Of a DNA stretch of 64,000 nt, positions 46,421 to 56,224 are shown one piece after another. The translations under genes and the position numbers were made by a program. The notes under the pieces were generated by a model. It saw only the letters and a program-made list of their open reading frames with translations, did not search any database and was not told where the DNA came from. Origin of the DNA: Pedobacter sp. HDW13 (GTDB lineage: Bacteria; Bacteroidota; Bacteroidia; Sphingobacteriales; Sphingobacteriaceae); assembly GCF_011303555.1 (NCBI RefSeq), contig NZ_CP049868.1, positions 6,262,001-6,326,000 of the forward strand. The letters run 5' to 3'. Every line of letters starts with the position of its first letter. Position 1 is the first letter of the stretch.

Positions 46421-46882
46421 TTAGTTTATAAAGTGATACAAGAAAACAACCTCTCCATTAAAAGCAGGCTTTTTCTGGTCTTCAATTTCCATTTCGATAC
46501 CCATGTTTACCTTAGTTACGCCACGCAGGTTGATGATTGAAGCCAGTTTAGCTTTTAACCTTACTTTACTGTTTACGGTAACCGCCTGCGCAAACCTCAA
46601 ATTTTCAATTCCATAGTTAATCTCCATTTTCAGGTTTTGGATATCAACAATCTCTTTCCATAAAAAAGGAATTAACGATAGGGTTAAATAACCGTGTGCA
46701 ATAGTTGCTTTAAATGGCCCTTCATTCTGTGCCCGCTCTTCATCAACATGTATCCACTGATGATCTAAAGTAGCATCAGCAAATTTGTTAATCTGCTCTT
46801 GCGTAATGGTATGCCATGAAGAAACGCCTAATTCCTTACCAAGGTATTGTTCAAATTCTGCGTGTGAAGTAATAATTTGCAT
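46421..46882 (-). CDS. MaoC-family dehydratase (hot-dog fold)
   Basis: The 153-residue protein is a MaoC/NodN-type hydratase: ITQEQINKFADATLDHQWIHVDEERA (active-site Asp and His of the hydratase 2 motif) and TIAHGYLTLSLIPFL are the family core. It would add water to enoyl-CoA or act on a related acyl substrate. Its closest relatives are the NodN-like members, whose substrate is not defined. A short N-terminal helix (SHAEFEQYLGKELG) completes the fold. Confidence 0.85.
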   Translation of the reverse strand: MQIITSHAEFEQYLGKELGVSSWHTITQEQINKFADATLDHQWIHVDEERAQNEGPFKATIAHGYLTLSLIPFLWKEIVDIQNLKMEINYGIENLRFAQAVTVNSKVRLKAKLASIINLRGVTKVNMGIEMEIEDQKKPAFNGEVVFLYHFIN

Positions 46883-47038
46883 TGTTTTAGTTTTAGTTCC
46901 TTTTAATAAGGTATTTCTTAATAATTTGTTTTTCTGTCAGCTAAAGATTGAGACTTTTGGTTAATGGTCTATAGTTAATGGCTAATGGCCTGATCGTCAA
47001 TCCGACTATGTACTATAAACTACCAACCTTATCTCCTT

Positions 47039-47632
47039 CTAACTCAAATTCCTATCTCTGAACCAAACCTCATCGGGTATAGCCGAAAAATGATCCATTT
47101 TATCAATTAAAATACTGGCATCGGCTTCGTTAAAAACCAGATCGCGGTTGGCCGATTTCAGGAATTTACGCTGCACCATGATTTCCATCTGTGCAAATAA
47201 CGGATCGTAAAAACCATCAACGTTTAACACCCCAATTGGTTTGTTGTGCAGGCCTAGTTGAAGCCAGGTAAGCACTTCAAAAAACTCCTCAAGGGTACCA
47301 AAACCTCCCGGCAGGATAACAAAACCGTCACTTAAATCAGCCATTTTTTGTTTCCGCTGGTGCATATTTTCCGTTACGATCATTTCGGTTACACCAGTAT
47401 GCCCCACCTCTTTATCCATTAAAAATTGTGGAATTACACCAATAACCTGCCCACCGGCTTCGAGCACATCGTTAGCCAACAGCCCCATTACACCAACGCT
47501 GCCACCACCATAAATTAATTTGATTTCTTGTTTTACAAGTGTTTCTGCCAATTGTTTAATTGCAGTGCGTAATTGTAAATCGCCATTAAAGTTCGAACCA
47601 CAATATACACAAACCGCTTTAAGCTTATTCAT
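47039..47632 (-). CDS. LOG/TIGR00730-type phosphoribohydrolase
   Basis: This 197-residue Rossmann-fold protein shows VYCGSN near the start, GGGSVGVMG, and the family signature LPGGFGTLEEFFEVLTWLQLG (PGGxGTxxE, near residue 115). LOG proteins release free cytokinin bases from riboside monophosphates in plants and actinobacteria; in most bacteria they act as nucleotide phosphoribohydrolases with unclear role. Length and motifs are complete, so it should be active. It stands alone between the MaoC gene and the TonB receptor. Confidence 0.9.
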   Translation of the reverse strand: MNKLKAVCVYCGSNFNGDLQLRTAIKQLAETLVKQEIKLIYGGGSVGVMGLLANDVLEAGGQVIGVIPQFLMDKEVGHTGVTEMIVTENMHQRKQKMADLSDGFVILPGGFGTLEEFFEVLTWLQLGLHNKPIGVLNVDGFYDPLFAQMEIMVQRKFLKSANRDLVFNEADASILIDKMDHFSAIPDEVWFRDRNLS

Positions 47633-47850
47633 TTACTTTAAAATTTATCGAAGTTAAGGTTTTATATGGGCGCTCTAAACTTTAATTCTTCACAAAATCC
47701 AACGAGGAAGTGCCATCCCGTCCTAAAACAATGATATATAAAAAGCTTCGCTTTGCAAAATAATATGTAGCATTAAAAATGCATAGAAACAAAAAAAGCG
47801 CCGGATAAACCGACGCCTTTTAACCAAATATAAGAGAGAAAAGATTCTAA

Positions 47851-50430
47851 TTAGAAAGCATAGCGTATAGTAGCTCCGTAAGTTCTCGGATCGCCAAGTA
47901 CGCCTGCATATAAGCCTGAGTTGCCTGCTGCAGCTTGTAACTGCTCATAGTAATTTCTATTGCCAATGTTTCTGCTCCAAACAAACAACGAAAACTTATC
48001 TGATTTAAAGCCTAATCTGGCATTAAACAAACCATAGCCTTTAACAACCAACACACTTGATGGTGTTGGGTTTGAAGAATAATCTGAACGGTAACTGGCA
48101 TCAGCAGCAACAAAGAATCTGCCCACTTTGGTCGCTAAAGTACCCGGTAAGCTAAACTCTGAACCACCTGAAATGTTCCATTTAGAAATACCTGGTAATC
48201 TACCGCCTGATGCATCTTTAAAGGCCACTTGCGTTGCTGTACCATTAATGATTTCAGTATGACCAGTTTCTTCTAACGGTAGTGGTGCATTCGTAAAAGT
48301 TACATATTTACCATCCAAATAAGCCACTGCTGCATTAAGGGTTAAAAATCTTTCCAACTGATAAGTACCATCAATTTCCAATCCTTTTACATTTACTTTT
48401 TCAGCATTAGCCAGGTATCCCCTGTTAACACCTAACTGTGGCGACTGTACGTTGGTTTGATAATCTTTAATATCAGTATCAAAAGCAGTTACATTTAATA
48501 ACGCGCCCCTAACTGGTCTGGTTTTTAAACCTAATTCGTAATGCTGAACATATTCTGGTTTAACCACAGCAACCGATAAATCAGCAGCACCGGTTGAAGT
48601 TGTTGGCAATCCACCTACGTTAACACCTACAGGTTTATAAGCGGTAGAGAAAGTACCGTATATATTCAAATTAACATTTGGACGATAAGAAACTGTTAAG
48701 TTACCCGATAAATTATTATTATCTACGTTGGTTGTAAATTGTTGATTGCTGTATACTGCAGCTTTAAGTGCTAGTAAAGCGGCATCGTTGGTTTGTAAAC
48801 CGCCATAAGTTACCCTGTCGTAGTTCACATCCTTTTTATCGTAGGTATATCTCAATCCAGGTAATACGTGGAAGTGGGTTAAAAACTCCCAGTCAACCTG
48901 TGCAAAAATTGCTGCACTTAACGATTTGATGGTTGAATTGGTTTTGATACCAAAACCATCTAACAAGCCTGGGGTCGAATATAAAGCCTGACTACCTGTA
49001 TTGCTGGTTTGAACAAAGCGCCACTGATCTTTACCGACCTCTTCGGTTTGTGCAAGTCCTTTTAAATTTTGCGCCAATGCAAATACACCAATTACACCGC
49101 TTAATTTATCGGTAATGTTACCTGCATATCTTACTTCCTGCGAATATTGATCGTGGCGTGAGTTACCTTGCGATTTAGTTAATGCAGCTAACTCAGAGAA
49201 GTCCCTGTCGTTTGTTGGATCCCAGTTCCAGAATCTCCAAGCTGTGGTAGAAGTCAGCGTTCCGTTACCAATTTTATAATCTACGTTTAAAGATATACCT
49301 CCAATTGATTGATTGTGTCTCCATGGAGTATTTGTGTTGATCTCTCTCGAAAAAGGATCGATTTTGGGCTGCTGATAACCTAAATCAGACACAATTTTAG
49401 CGTATTGACGGTAAGCGCTTCGCTCGGTAGTGGTAACGCCTGCAATTACCAATGGATAACCTGCAGGGTGCTGAACACTTACATCGCCACTTAATAATAT
49501 CTTTAATTTATCAGACGGTGTATAGTATAACTGACTTTTGAAACCCAGGTTGTTTTGTCCGCTATATTTGCGTTCTTCTCTGGTATTCCAGATGGTACCA
49601 TCACGCTGCGTACCTGAGATTGATATTTTTGCGGCAAGGTTTTTTGCTAAACCACCAGATACTGATGTTTTTGCCTGAAGGAAATTATAGTTACCTACAC
49701 TCAGTTCTACTTTGGCACTAGGTGTTTGGGTTGGTTTGGTAGTGGTAATGTTAAATGCACCAGCAGTGGTATTTTTACCGAACAAAGTACCCTGCGGACC
49801 ACGAATTACTTCTATTTGCTCGATATCAAGAAAATCGGTAGAGGTAGCGGCCGGACGTGCGTGATAAACTCCGTCTACATAAAAACCTACTCCCGGATCG
49901 ATACCATCATTGGTTAAACCAAATGTTGAGCCTAATCCGCGGATATTAAGTGTAGTGTTCCTGGCATTTGAAGCATATAACTGTACTGATGGAACCAATT
50001 CTTTTAAACGGTTAACGTTAAAAGCGCCGGCATTTTCTGCTGCCTGACCGCCAATTACAGTAATCGGAATTGGCACATCCTGTAATACTTCTGAACGTCT
50101 TCTCGATGTTACCACAATCTCATCTAACAATGCACTTTCAACAAGTACCAATTCAATAGGCGTATCCTGTAGTTTTATAATTTGAAAATCCTGCGGTTTA
50201 TACCCTACCGAGCTTACCTGAATGTAAAAAGGAAGTTCTTGTTTTGTATCGATGCTGAATGCACCATTTTCATCGGCTATAACAGATACATTTGTACCTC
50301 TTATTTTTACAGTTGCACGTGGCACTTTAGTACCATTAGCTCCTTTTATGATCCCCGTTATGGGGTTTTGAGCAAAAATGGCTCCTGCTAAAAGTATTAA
50401 GAAAAAGATTATGGGTAAGCTTTTTTTCAT
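47851..50430 (-). CDS. TonB-dependent receptor with carboxypeptidase-like N-domain
   Basis: This 859-residue protein has a signal peptide (SLPIIFFLILLAGAIFAQ), a CarboxypepD_reg-like domain (about residues 22-110), a plug (LKELVPSVQLYASNARNTTLNIRGLGS; IEVIRGPQGTLFGKNTTAGAFNITT) with the classical RGPQGTLFGKNTT motif, and a 22-stranded barrel ending in IRYAF. It takes up a large substrate or chelated metal across the outer membrane. There is no SusD partner, so it is not of the SusC/SusD kind; RGxG plugs like this are often siderophore or plant-polymer receptors. Substrate cannot be named. Confidence 0.92.
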   Translation of the reverse strand: MKKSLPIIFFLILLAGAIFAQNPITGIIKGANGTKVPRATVKIRGTNVSVIADENGAFSIDTKQELPFYIQVSSVGYKPQDFQIIKLQDTPIELVLVESALLDEIVVTSRRRSEVLQDVPIPITVIGGQAAENAGAFNVNRLKELVPSVQLYASNARNTTLNIRGLGSTFGLTNDGIDPGVGFYVDGVYHARPAATSTDFLDIEQIEVIRGPQGTLFGKNTTAGAFNITTTKPTQTPSAKVELSVGNYNFLQAKTSVSGGLAKNLAAKISISGTQRDGTIWNTREERKYSGQNNLGFKSQLYYTPSDKLKILLSGDVSVQHPAGYPLVIAGVTTTERSAYRQYAKIVSDLGYQQPKIDPFSREINTNTPWRHNQSIGGISLNVDYKIGNGTLTSTTAWRFWNWDPTNDRDFSELAALTKSQGNSRHDQYSQEVRYAGNITDKLSGVIGVFALAQNLKGLAQTEEVGKDQWRFVQTSNTGSQALYSTPGLLDGFGIKTNSTIKSLSAAIFAQVDWEFLTHFHVLPGLRYTYDKKDVNYDRVTYGGLQTNDAALLALKAAVYSNQQFTTNVDNNNLSGNLTVSYRPNVNLNIYGTFSTAYKPVGVNVGGLPTTSTGAADLSVAVVKPEYVQHYELGLKTRPVRGALLNVTAFDTDIKDYQTNVQSPQLGVNRGYLANAEKVNVKGLEIDGTYQLERFLTLNAAVAYLDGKYVTFTNAPLPLEETGHTEIINGTATQVAFKDASGGRLPGISKWNISGGSEFSLPGTLATKVGRFFVAADASYRSDYSSNPTPSSVLVVKGYGLFNARLGFKSDKFSLFVWSRNIGNRNYYEQLQAAAGNSGLYAGVLGDPRTYGATIRYAF

Positions 50431-50670
50431 GATTGGTTATTCGTATTTGATTTAAATATTGTTGATTAGTTTTGCGTTCGGTGATATTTCGTATGTGTTC
50501 CGGGATGGCAACAACAGTAAGAGCAGATTTTTTGATTGGTTTTCATAATTATTATATTAAATCTATAGATTTAGTCGACAAATATATTAAAAAAATATAA
50601 CTGCCAAATTTTATTTTGCATTTTTTATATTTTTAAACCTTACAGATTCAAAAATCTACAAGGTTAACCA

Positions 50671-50706
50671 CAAAAAAACGGGGCTATCGTAACCGATGCC
50701 CCGTTT
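50671..50706 (-). terminator. Intrinsic terminator of guaB
   Basis: AAACGGGGC (50676-50684) pairs with GCCCCGTTT (50698-50706), with an inner ATCG/CGAT stem separated only by one bulged T. On the minus strand a T-run follows. It lies 22 bp behind the guaB stop. Confidence 0.85.
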
Positions 50707-50727
50707 AAATTCAATATATAAATTAGC

Positions 50728-52197
50728 CTACCTGGTATAATTAGGTGCTTCTTTGGTAATGGTAATATCGTGCGGGTGACTCTCGCGCATGCCCGCAGCG
50801 GTAATCTGCACAAATTGTGCTTCTTGTAATGCTTCGATATTGGCTGCTCCACAATAGCCCATACTTGCACGTAAACCACCGATGTATTGATACATTACTT
50901 CTGCCAATGTACCTTTAAACGGCACACGGCCTACAATACCTTCAGGAACGAGTTTTTTAATATCATCTTCTACATCCTGGAAATAACGGTCTTTCGATCC
51001 TTGCTCCATTGCTTCGATTGATCCCATTCCACGGTACGATTTAAATTTACGTCCTTCGTAAATAATGGTTTCACCTGGTGATTCTTCTACTCCTGCAAAT
51101 AACGAACCTGCCATTACAGTACTTGCGCCAGATGCAATAGCTTTTGCTATATCACCGGTATGTTTAATACCGCCATCCGCAATAACGGGCACACCAGTAC
51201 CTTTAAGGGCTTTGGCACACTCGTAAACAGCGTATAATTGTGGTACACCAACACCAGCAATAATCCTGGTGGTGCAAATAGAACCAGGGCCAATACCAAC
51301 TTTAACTGCATCAGCTCCGGCATCAGCTAAAAATTTTGCAGCTGCACCTGTAGCAATATTACCTACAATAACCTGCAATTCAGGATATTTGGCTTTAACT
51401 TCTTTTAATTTATCTACTACACCTTTGGTATGACCGTGGGCAGTATCGATGGTAATTACATCAACACCTGCATGTACCAATGCATCCACACGTTGCAAAG
51501 TATCGGCAGTTACTCCAACAGCAGCACCAACACGTAAACGTCCGCGTTCATCCTTACAAGCTGCCGGGTAATTTTTAACTTTTGAAATATCTTTAAAGGT
51601 AATTAAGCCGCTTAAATAACCATCTTTGCTTACTACCGGAAGTTTTTCGATTTTATGGTTCTGAAGAATTTCTTCTGCTTGAACCAGTGTTGTACCTTCA
51701 GGGGCAGTAATCAGGTTTTCTTTGGTCATTACTTCAGAAACCGGTCTTTTCATGTCTTTTTGAAAACGCAGATCTCTGTTGGTAATGATACCTACTAATT
51801 TATTATCGCTACTCACTACCGGAATGCCGCCAATTTTATGTTCTTTCATAATTTTGAAAGCATCGGCAACCACTGCTGATTCTAATAAAGTAACCGGATC
51901 CTGGATCATACCACTTTCAGAGCGTTTTACTTTGCGAACTTCACTGGCTTGTCTTTCAATCGTCATGTTTTTATGTAACATGCCTATTCCTCCATTTTGC
52001 GCAATAGCAATGGCAAGCTCAGCTTCTGTTACAGTATCCATTGCGGCAGAAATCAACGGAACATTGAGTTTAATTTTTTTCGTTAAAAAAGTGGATGTAT
52101 TTACTTCACGTGGCAGAATTTCGGAATATGCAGGTACCAAAAGTACATCATCATACGTCAAACCTGTGGCAATAAATTTTGTGGAATCGAGTTGCAT
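50728..52197 (-). CDS. guaB: IMP dehydrogenase
   Basis: GuaB converts IMP to XMP with NAD, the first step to GMP. Motifs: GLTYDDVLLVPAYSEI at the N-terminus, two CBS domains at about residues 92-205, the catalytic loop GIGPGSICTTRIIAGVGVPQ with the nucleophile Cys (near residue 305), the phosphate loop VPVIADGGIKHTGDIAKAIASGAS, and the flap GMGSIEAM. The start is set at MQLDSTKF (52197). An earlier in-frame ATG at 52281 would add 28 hydrophobic residues, and the promoter box CAAAGATA (TATCTTTG on the minus strand, 52237-52230) lies inside that part, so the shorter form is correct. The result is 489 residues, normal. Confidence 0.95.
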   Translation of the reverse strand: MQLDSTKFIATGLTYDDVLLVPAYSEILPREVNTSTFLTKKIKLNVPLISAAMDTVTEAELAIAIAQNGGIGMLHKNMTIERQASEVRKVKRSESGMIQDPVTLLESAVVADAFKIMKEHKIGGIPVVSSDNKLVGIITNRDLRFQKDMKRPVSEVMTKENLITAPEGTTLVQAEEILQNHKIEKLPVVSKDGYLSGLITFKDISKVKNYPAACKDERGRLRVGAAVGVTADTLQRVDALVHAGVDVITIDTAHGHTKGVVDKLKEVKAKYPELQVIVGNIATGAAAKFLADAGADAVKVGIGPGSICTTRIIAGVGVPQLYAVYECAKALKGTGVPVIADGGIKHTGDIAKAIASGASTVMAGSLFAGVEESPGETIIYEGRKFKSYRGMGSIEAMEQGSKDRYFQDVEDDIKKLVPEGIVGRVPFKGTLAEVMYQYIGGLRASMGYCGAANIEALQEAQFVQITAAGMRESHPHDITITKEAPNYTR

Positions 52198-52229
52198 AGC
52201 AAATAAATTAGGATTTATTATTTGCCAGG

Positions 52230-52237
52230 CAAAGATA
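52230..52237 (-). promoter_or_regulatory. -7 box of the guaB promoter
   Basis: On the minus strand this reads TATCTTTG, a perfect TAnnTTTG match 32 bp before the ATG at 52197. It fixes the guaB start because it lies inside the longer alternative frame. Confidence 0.65.
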
Positions 52238-52355
52238 AGGAAAAACCAGGAAAATAAAAATGTAAATGCGAATTTAGTCAAATATTAAGCTTTGTTGACA
52301 ATTGGGATTTCAGAATTATAAAGACAACATGATTGTTTATAATCGCTCACAAATC

Positions 52356-52448
52356 ATGAATAACAAAAAATATCCACCCGAAAAATATGCGGAATACATA
52401 GAGTTTTATAAAAAATTTATCAGGCTGATAAGCAAAAAGCTATTTTAG
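52356..52448 (+). CDS. Small open frame, 30 codons, doubtful
   Basis: A short frame starts at ATG 52356 and stops at TAG 52446-52448. The peptide is basic and rich in Lys, Tyr and Phe (MNNKKYPPEKYAEYIEFYKK and further). It lies in the gap between the divergent guaB and ppnP genes. I do not recognise it; it may be a true small protein or chance. Confidence 0.25.
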   Translation: MNNKKYPPEKYAEYIEFYKKFIRLISKKLF

Positions 52449-52469
52449 CAAAAACTTTATAATTAGACT

Positions 52470-52751
52470 ATGATTACTGAAAACCAATATTTTGATGGTA
52501 ACGTTAAATCTTTAGGATACGAAATAACCGAAGGTAAATCAACTGTAGGTGTCATCAATCCTGGCGAATATACCTTTGGCACTGCGCAGAAAGAAATTAT
52601 GCACGTTATTGAAGGCCAGCTAGAGGCGCTTTTACCAGATGCTACCGAATGGCTAACCATTACCGCTGGCAACAGCTTTGAAGTACCTGCCAATGCTTCT
52701 TTTAAAGTAAAGGCAACTGTTCAAACAGCTTATCTTTGCCAGTACAGGTAA
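52470..52751 (+). CDS. ppnP: Pyrimidine/purine nucleoside phosphorylase PpnP
   Basis: The 93-residue protein is a single cupin domain. It starts NQYFDGNVKSLGYEITEGKS, then GVINPGEYTFGTAQKEIMHVIEGQLEALLP and the ending FKVKATVQTAYLCQYR, which are the whole PpnP (formerly DUF1255) pattern. PpnP cleaves nucleosides such as uridine, adenosine and inosine with phosphate. It lies divergent from guaB, both acting in nucleotide metabolism. A long cruciform terminator follows at 52759-52835. Confidence 0.92.
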   Translation: MITENQYFDGNVKSLGYEITEGKSTVGVINPGEYTFGTAQKEIMHVIEGQLEALLPDATEWLTITAGNSFEVPANASFKVKATVQTAYLCQYR

Positions 52752-52758
52752 ACAAAAA

Positions 52759-52835
52759 AAGAAGTCAGGTTTTTATCCTTCGTAATAGATACTGAAACAA
52801 TTCAGCACGACGAATGAAGAAAAACCTGACTTCTT
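52759..52835. terminator. Long branched bidirectional terminator
   Basis: AAGAAGTCAGGTTTTT (52759-52774) and AAAAACCTGACTTCTT (52820-52835) form a perfect 16-bp stem. The 45-nt loop has a second small hairpin CTGAA-ACAA-TTCAG (52792-52805). It separates the convergent ppnP and M16 genes. Confidence 0.8.
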
Positions 52836-52852
52836 AGCTTAAATGCTTCGCT

Positions 52853-54123
52853 TTACTTCTTCCCGATTACCACTTCGGTAAAACTTTCGGTAGTGAAGTA
52901 TTTATTGGCCAAAGCCAGCAACTCTTCGGCTGTAATGGTTTTTACAGTTTCAATGTATCTTGAATAATAATCGTAATCCAGGCCTGAGAAGTAAATGTTT
53001 TTAAACTTATCGGCGTGCGAGAAAACATTTTCTAAACTGCCAAGCATCGAGCCAAGCATATAATTGCGCACTAAATTAAGTTCTTCTTCCCCTATTAGTG
53101 TCGTTTTCAATAAATCGATCTCTTTATAAATTTCTGTTAATGCTGCTCCGCAAACATCAGCACCAACTTCTGTCGATATAAAAAGATAACCGGCTTGCTG
53201 CAACGACGATATGCCCGAACCAATGCCGTAAGTATAGCCCTTATCTTCACGGATATTGGCCATCAAACGCGATCCGAAGTAACCACCCAAAACTGTATTT
53301 AAGATCTGGAGTCCTGGAAAATCTTTATGCTTGCGGTTTATAGCCAGCTGACCAATCCTAATGGCCGATTGTAAAGCTTCAGGCTTCTCTTTATACACGA
53401 ATTGTTTTTCGGTAGGATTAAAGCTAAATGTGTTTTTCACCACCTCACTTTTTTCCCAATTGTAACCAAAACTACTATCTAAAAGGTTAAAACCTGTTGT
53501 ATCAAATTTTCCTGACACCACAATGGTACAATTATTTGGCGCGTAGGCTGCTTTAAAGTAGGTTAAAAGATCCACGCGTTTTAGTTCATCGTAATGTTGT
53601 GCTTTAATATCCACCCGTAAGCGGTCTCACCAAACAAAGCATGCGCAAATTCTTTCCGCGAAACGATATCGTTCTTTTTAAGGTTAACCTGAAGTTTTTG
53701 CTTCTGATTCTGAATATAAATATCCAATTCATTTTGCGGAAACTGGCTTTCTGTTAAAACATCCTTTACAATTGGCAATACCGAATGTAAATGTTTATTC
53801 AGCGTATACAACGAAACCGATGAATGATCTTGCGTATATTCGGTTTGGAAAAATGCACCGTAAAAATCAATTTTTTCGGCTATTTCTTTGGCCGATAGCT
53901 TGTTGGTTCCGTTATTTATTAAGGTATTTACAGCGATAGCCTGTAAGGGTTTTTCACGTTTCCAGTTAACGTTTTCAAAAATAAATTCAATCCGTACCAA
54001 ATCCTGCTCACCCGAATAAATAGTAAAAACAGGTACACCATTGGCTAATAACCTTTTTTCAGGCTGGATAAAATTTATAGCAGATACCTGCTTAAAATCA
54101 GGCGCTTGTTGTCTGTTAAGCAT
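52853..54123 (-). CDS. M16-family peptidase-like protein without HxxEH, frameshifted
   Basis: The protein belongs to the insulinase/processing peptidase superfamily but lacks the zinc-binding HxxEH at the expected place: after RIEFIFENVNWKREKPLQAIAVNTLINNG there is no His pair. It is therefore the inactive partner of the M16 gene directly upstream (8-bp overlap). As read, the frame stops at 53581 (YGWILKHNITMN). One more G in the coding run at 53614-53616 restores ETAYGVDIKAQHYDELKRVDLL and about 423 residues. The C-terminal M16_C domain is complete (NNCTIVVSGKFDTTGFN). The pair probably forms a heterodimer. Confidence 0.85.
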
Positions 54124-55360
54124 GTTCTTCAGTTAAATAATATAAGGTTGATGATGATTTTTTGCCAAAGGTTTCGTTGGCAATCCTTTTAATGTCGGCT
54201 GATTGAACCTTTAAAAATTCGGCTGTTTCCATATTCAGTAAGGCTGCATCGCCCAACAATTCGTAATAAGCCAGATTCATCGCTTTATCAAGCAAGCTCA
54301 TTTCCGAAAATACGAGGATAGATTCTACTTTGTTTTTCACTTTAGTAAGCTCGGTATCTAAAACTAGTTCGGTTTTTAATTTATCCAGTTCAGTCCATAT
54401 GGCTTTTTCGGCTGTTTCTATGGCTACGCCTTCTACCAGTTTACCTTCAATAATAAACAAACCCGGATCTAAACTGCTCGAAATATAAGCGTTAATATCG
54501 CTAAAAAGCTGTTGTTCTTTAAGCAGGCTATTGTATAAACGCGACGATTGTCCGCGTGATAAAACGTCGGAAAGTAAATCGAAAGCATAATAATCATTAT
54601 TCAATCTGCCAGGCATTTTAAAAGCCATATAAATGGCATTTAAGGGAACATTTGCTTTAATGGTTTCTTGCCTGGCTTCTGTTTGTGGTTCTTCCTGAAC
54701 CAAATTCCTGTGGTATTTCTCTCCGGCCGGTATAGGCTCAAACCATTTCTCCGCCAGTTTTTTCACATCTTCGGTTTTCACATTTCCACCTACAACCAAA
54801 ATAGCGTTCTGTGGGGTATAATGTTTCTTAAAAAATGCTTTCACATCATCCATAGTAGCATTTTCTATATGCGAAAGTTCTTTACCAATGGTTGCCCAGC
54901 GATACGAGTGCTTTTTATACGCCAGCGGACGTAGTTTTAACCAAACATCGCCATAAGGCTGGTTCAGGTAACGCTGCTTAAATTCTTCGCTTACTACATT
55001 GCGCTGCGTATCCAGGCTTTTTTCAGAAAAGGCAAGGCTCAACATCCTGTCGCTTTCCAACCAAAATGCTGTTTCGATATTTTCGGCTGGCAGCGTAATG
55101 TAATAGTTGGTAATATCGTTGCTGGTAAAGGCGTTATTTTCGCCCCCAACACGTTGCAAAGGTTCATCGTAGTTGGGGATATTGATTGATCCACCGAACA
55201 TTAAATGCTCAAACAAATGCGCAAAACCGGTTTTATCAGGGTCCTCATCACGTGCGCCCACATCATATAAAATATTCAAAACTGCCATCGGAGTAGTTGC
55301 ATCTTCGTGCACCAAAACTTTTAACCCGTTAGCTAGTGTAAAACGATTAAAATCTACCAT
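54116..55360 (-). CDS. M16-family zinc peptidase (active subunit)
   Basis: This 414-residue protein has the M16 active site DKTGFAHLFEHLMFGGS (HLFEH, near residues 46-50) and the third ligand region at about residue 120-125 (VVSEEFKQRYLNQPYGD). The N-terminal half is Peptidase_M16 and the C-terminal half M16_C (NAILVVGGNVKTEDVKKLAEKWF). It has no signal peptide, so it acts in the cytoplasm or periplasm only if exported otherwise. It overlaps the inactive homologue by 8 bp. Bacterial M16 pairs degrade small peptides, but the substrate here is unknown. Confidence 0.92.
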   Translation of the reverse strand: MVDFNRFTLANGLKVLVHEDATTPMAVLNILYDVGARDEDPDKTGFAHLFEHLMFGGSINIPNYDEPLQRVGGENNAFTSNDITNYYITLPAENIETAFWLESDRMLSLAFSEKSLDTQRNVVSEEFKQRYLNQPYGDVWLKLRPLAYKKHSYRWATIGKELSHIENATMDDVKAFFKKHYTPQNAILVVGGNVKTEDVKKLAEKWFEPIPAGEKYHRNLVQEEPQTEARQETIKANVPLNAIYMAFKMPGRLNNDYYAFDLLSDVLSRGQSSRLYNSLLKEQQLFSDINAYISSSLDPGLFIIEGKLVEGVAIETAEKAIWTELDKLKTELVLDTELTKVKNKVESILVFSEMSLLDKAMNLAYYELLGDAALLNMETAEFLKVQSADIKRIANETFGKKSSSTLYYLTEEHA

Positions 55361-55498
55361 TACCTAATTTTAGAGTGGTAAAGATAATTTAATAATTCAT
55401 TTAGCAGAATGTGATTAATAAAGAGAATACAATTAAAAGATATTTTGGTCTCTGGCAATTCTATTTTTACTATTTTAGCAACAGATAATCAAGTAAAC

Positions 55499-56200
55499 AT
55501 GGGCGAGGAAACAGCAAAAAATTCATTCGGAATTTTAAACAGTTTAAAAAAATTAATTTTCGAAGACAGTGATGCACCTGGTTCCACGCAGGATCAGCAA
55601 CCTGCCAGCATCAGCACAAAAACACCCGAACCTGTAACTAACCAACCACAGGTTAATCTAAAGGAAAATGTTAGCCCAATAGGTGTTACCGATGTTAAGC
55701 AAATGAAGGTAAAAGTTTTAGGCATACTGGAAAAAATGAATGAGCCGGGTCTCGATTTTTTTGAGGTCTGGAATGCAGCAGCAGAAATGGGCAGCATTGA
55801 TGCTTCGACCATAAAAGCGGCTTATACATCTTTAAAATATGTAGAAAAAGACTTAAATAAACAAAAGCTGTTAACTACTGGCCGAAGCTATGCCACGGAG
55901 TTAAAAAAAGTTATAGAACAGGAAAGCAGCCAGAAACAGCAACAAAAACAAAACCTGGAAAACAGCCTGATTGATGAAAAAAACGATTTGATAAACGAAA
56001 TTAAAACTATTGAACAAAACATTGCCGATCTGAAAGCCAAATTGCAAAATAAAGAACAAGATTTAAAGAATCTTAATGTGAAGTATGATCCGCAGTTGAA
56101 AGATATCGATCAGAAAATTGCTTTAGGCAATGCAGCTGTTAATGAGGTAATAGCCGATATAGAAAAAGCACTGAGTATTATTGAAACAAACATAAATTAA
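55499..56200 (+). CDS. Soluble coiled-coil protein of unknown function (operon gene 1)
   Basis: The start is set at MGEETAKNSFGILNSLKKLIFED (55499); a longer frame from GTG 55445 runs through promoter-like sequence. In 233 residues there is a Pro/Thr-rich linker (about 25-60), a compact alpha-helical block (VKVLGILEKMNEPGLDFFEVWNAAAEMG, about 68-110) and a long coiled coil from about 125 to 220 (KQKLLTTGRSYATEL, ENSLIDEKNDLINEIKTIEQ, DLKAKLQNKEQDLKNL). No family was recognised and no export signal is seen. It heads an operon with a two-TM coiled-coil protein and a membrane ASKHA protein. Confidence 0.7.
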   Translation: MGEETAKNSFGILNSLKKLIFEDSDAPGSTQDQQPASISTKTPEPVTNQPQVNLKENVSPIGVTDVKQMKVKVLGILEKMNEPGLDFFEVWNAAAEMGSIDASTIKAAYTSLKYVEKDLNKQKLLTTGRSYATELKKVIEQESSQKQQQKQNLENSLIDEKNDLINEIKTIEQNIADLKAKLQNKEQDLKNLNVKYDPQLKDIDQKIALGNAAVNEVIADIEKALSIIETNIN

Positions 56201-56224
56201 CGATTAAAAATTAACGAAAACGTA

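Noticed and set aside
47761..47850. Strong terminator behind the TonB receptor
   Set aside because: The GCGCCGG/CCGACGC stem is short and mismatched, so I do not list it.
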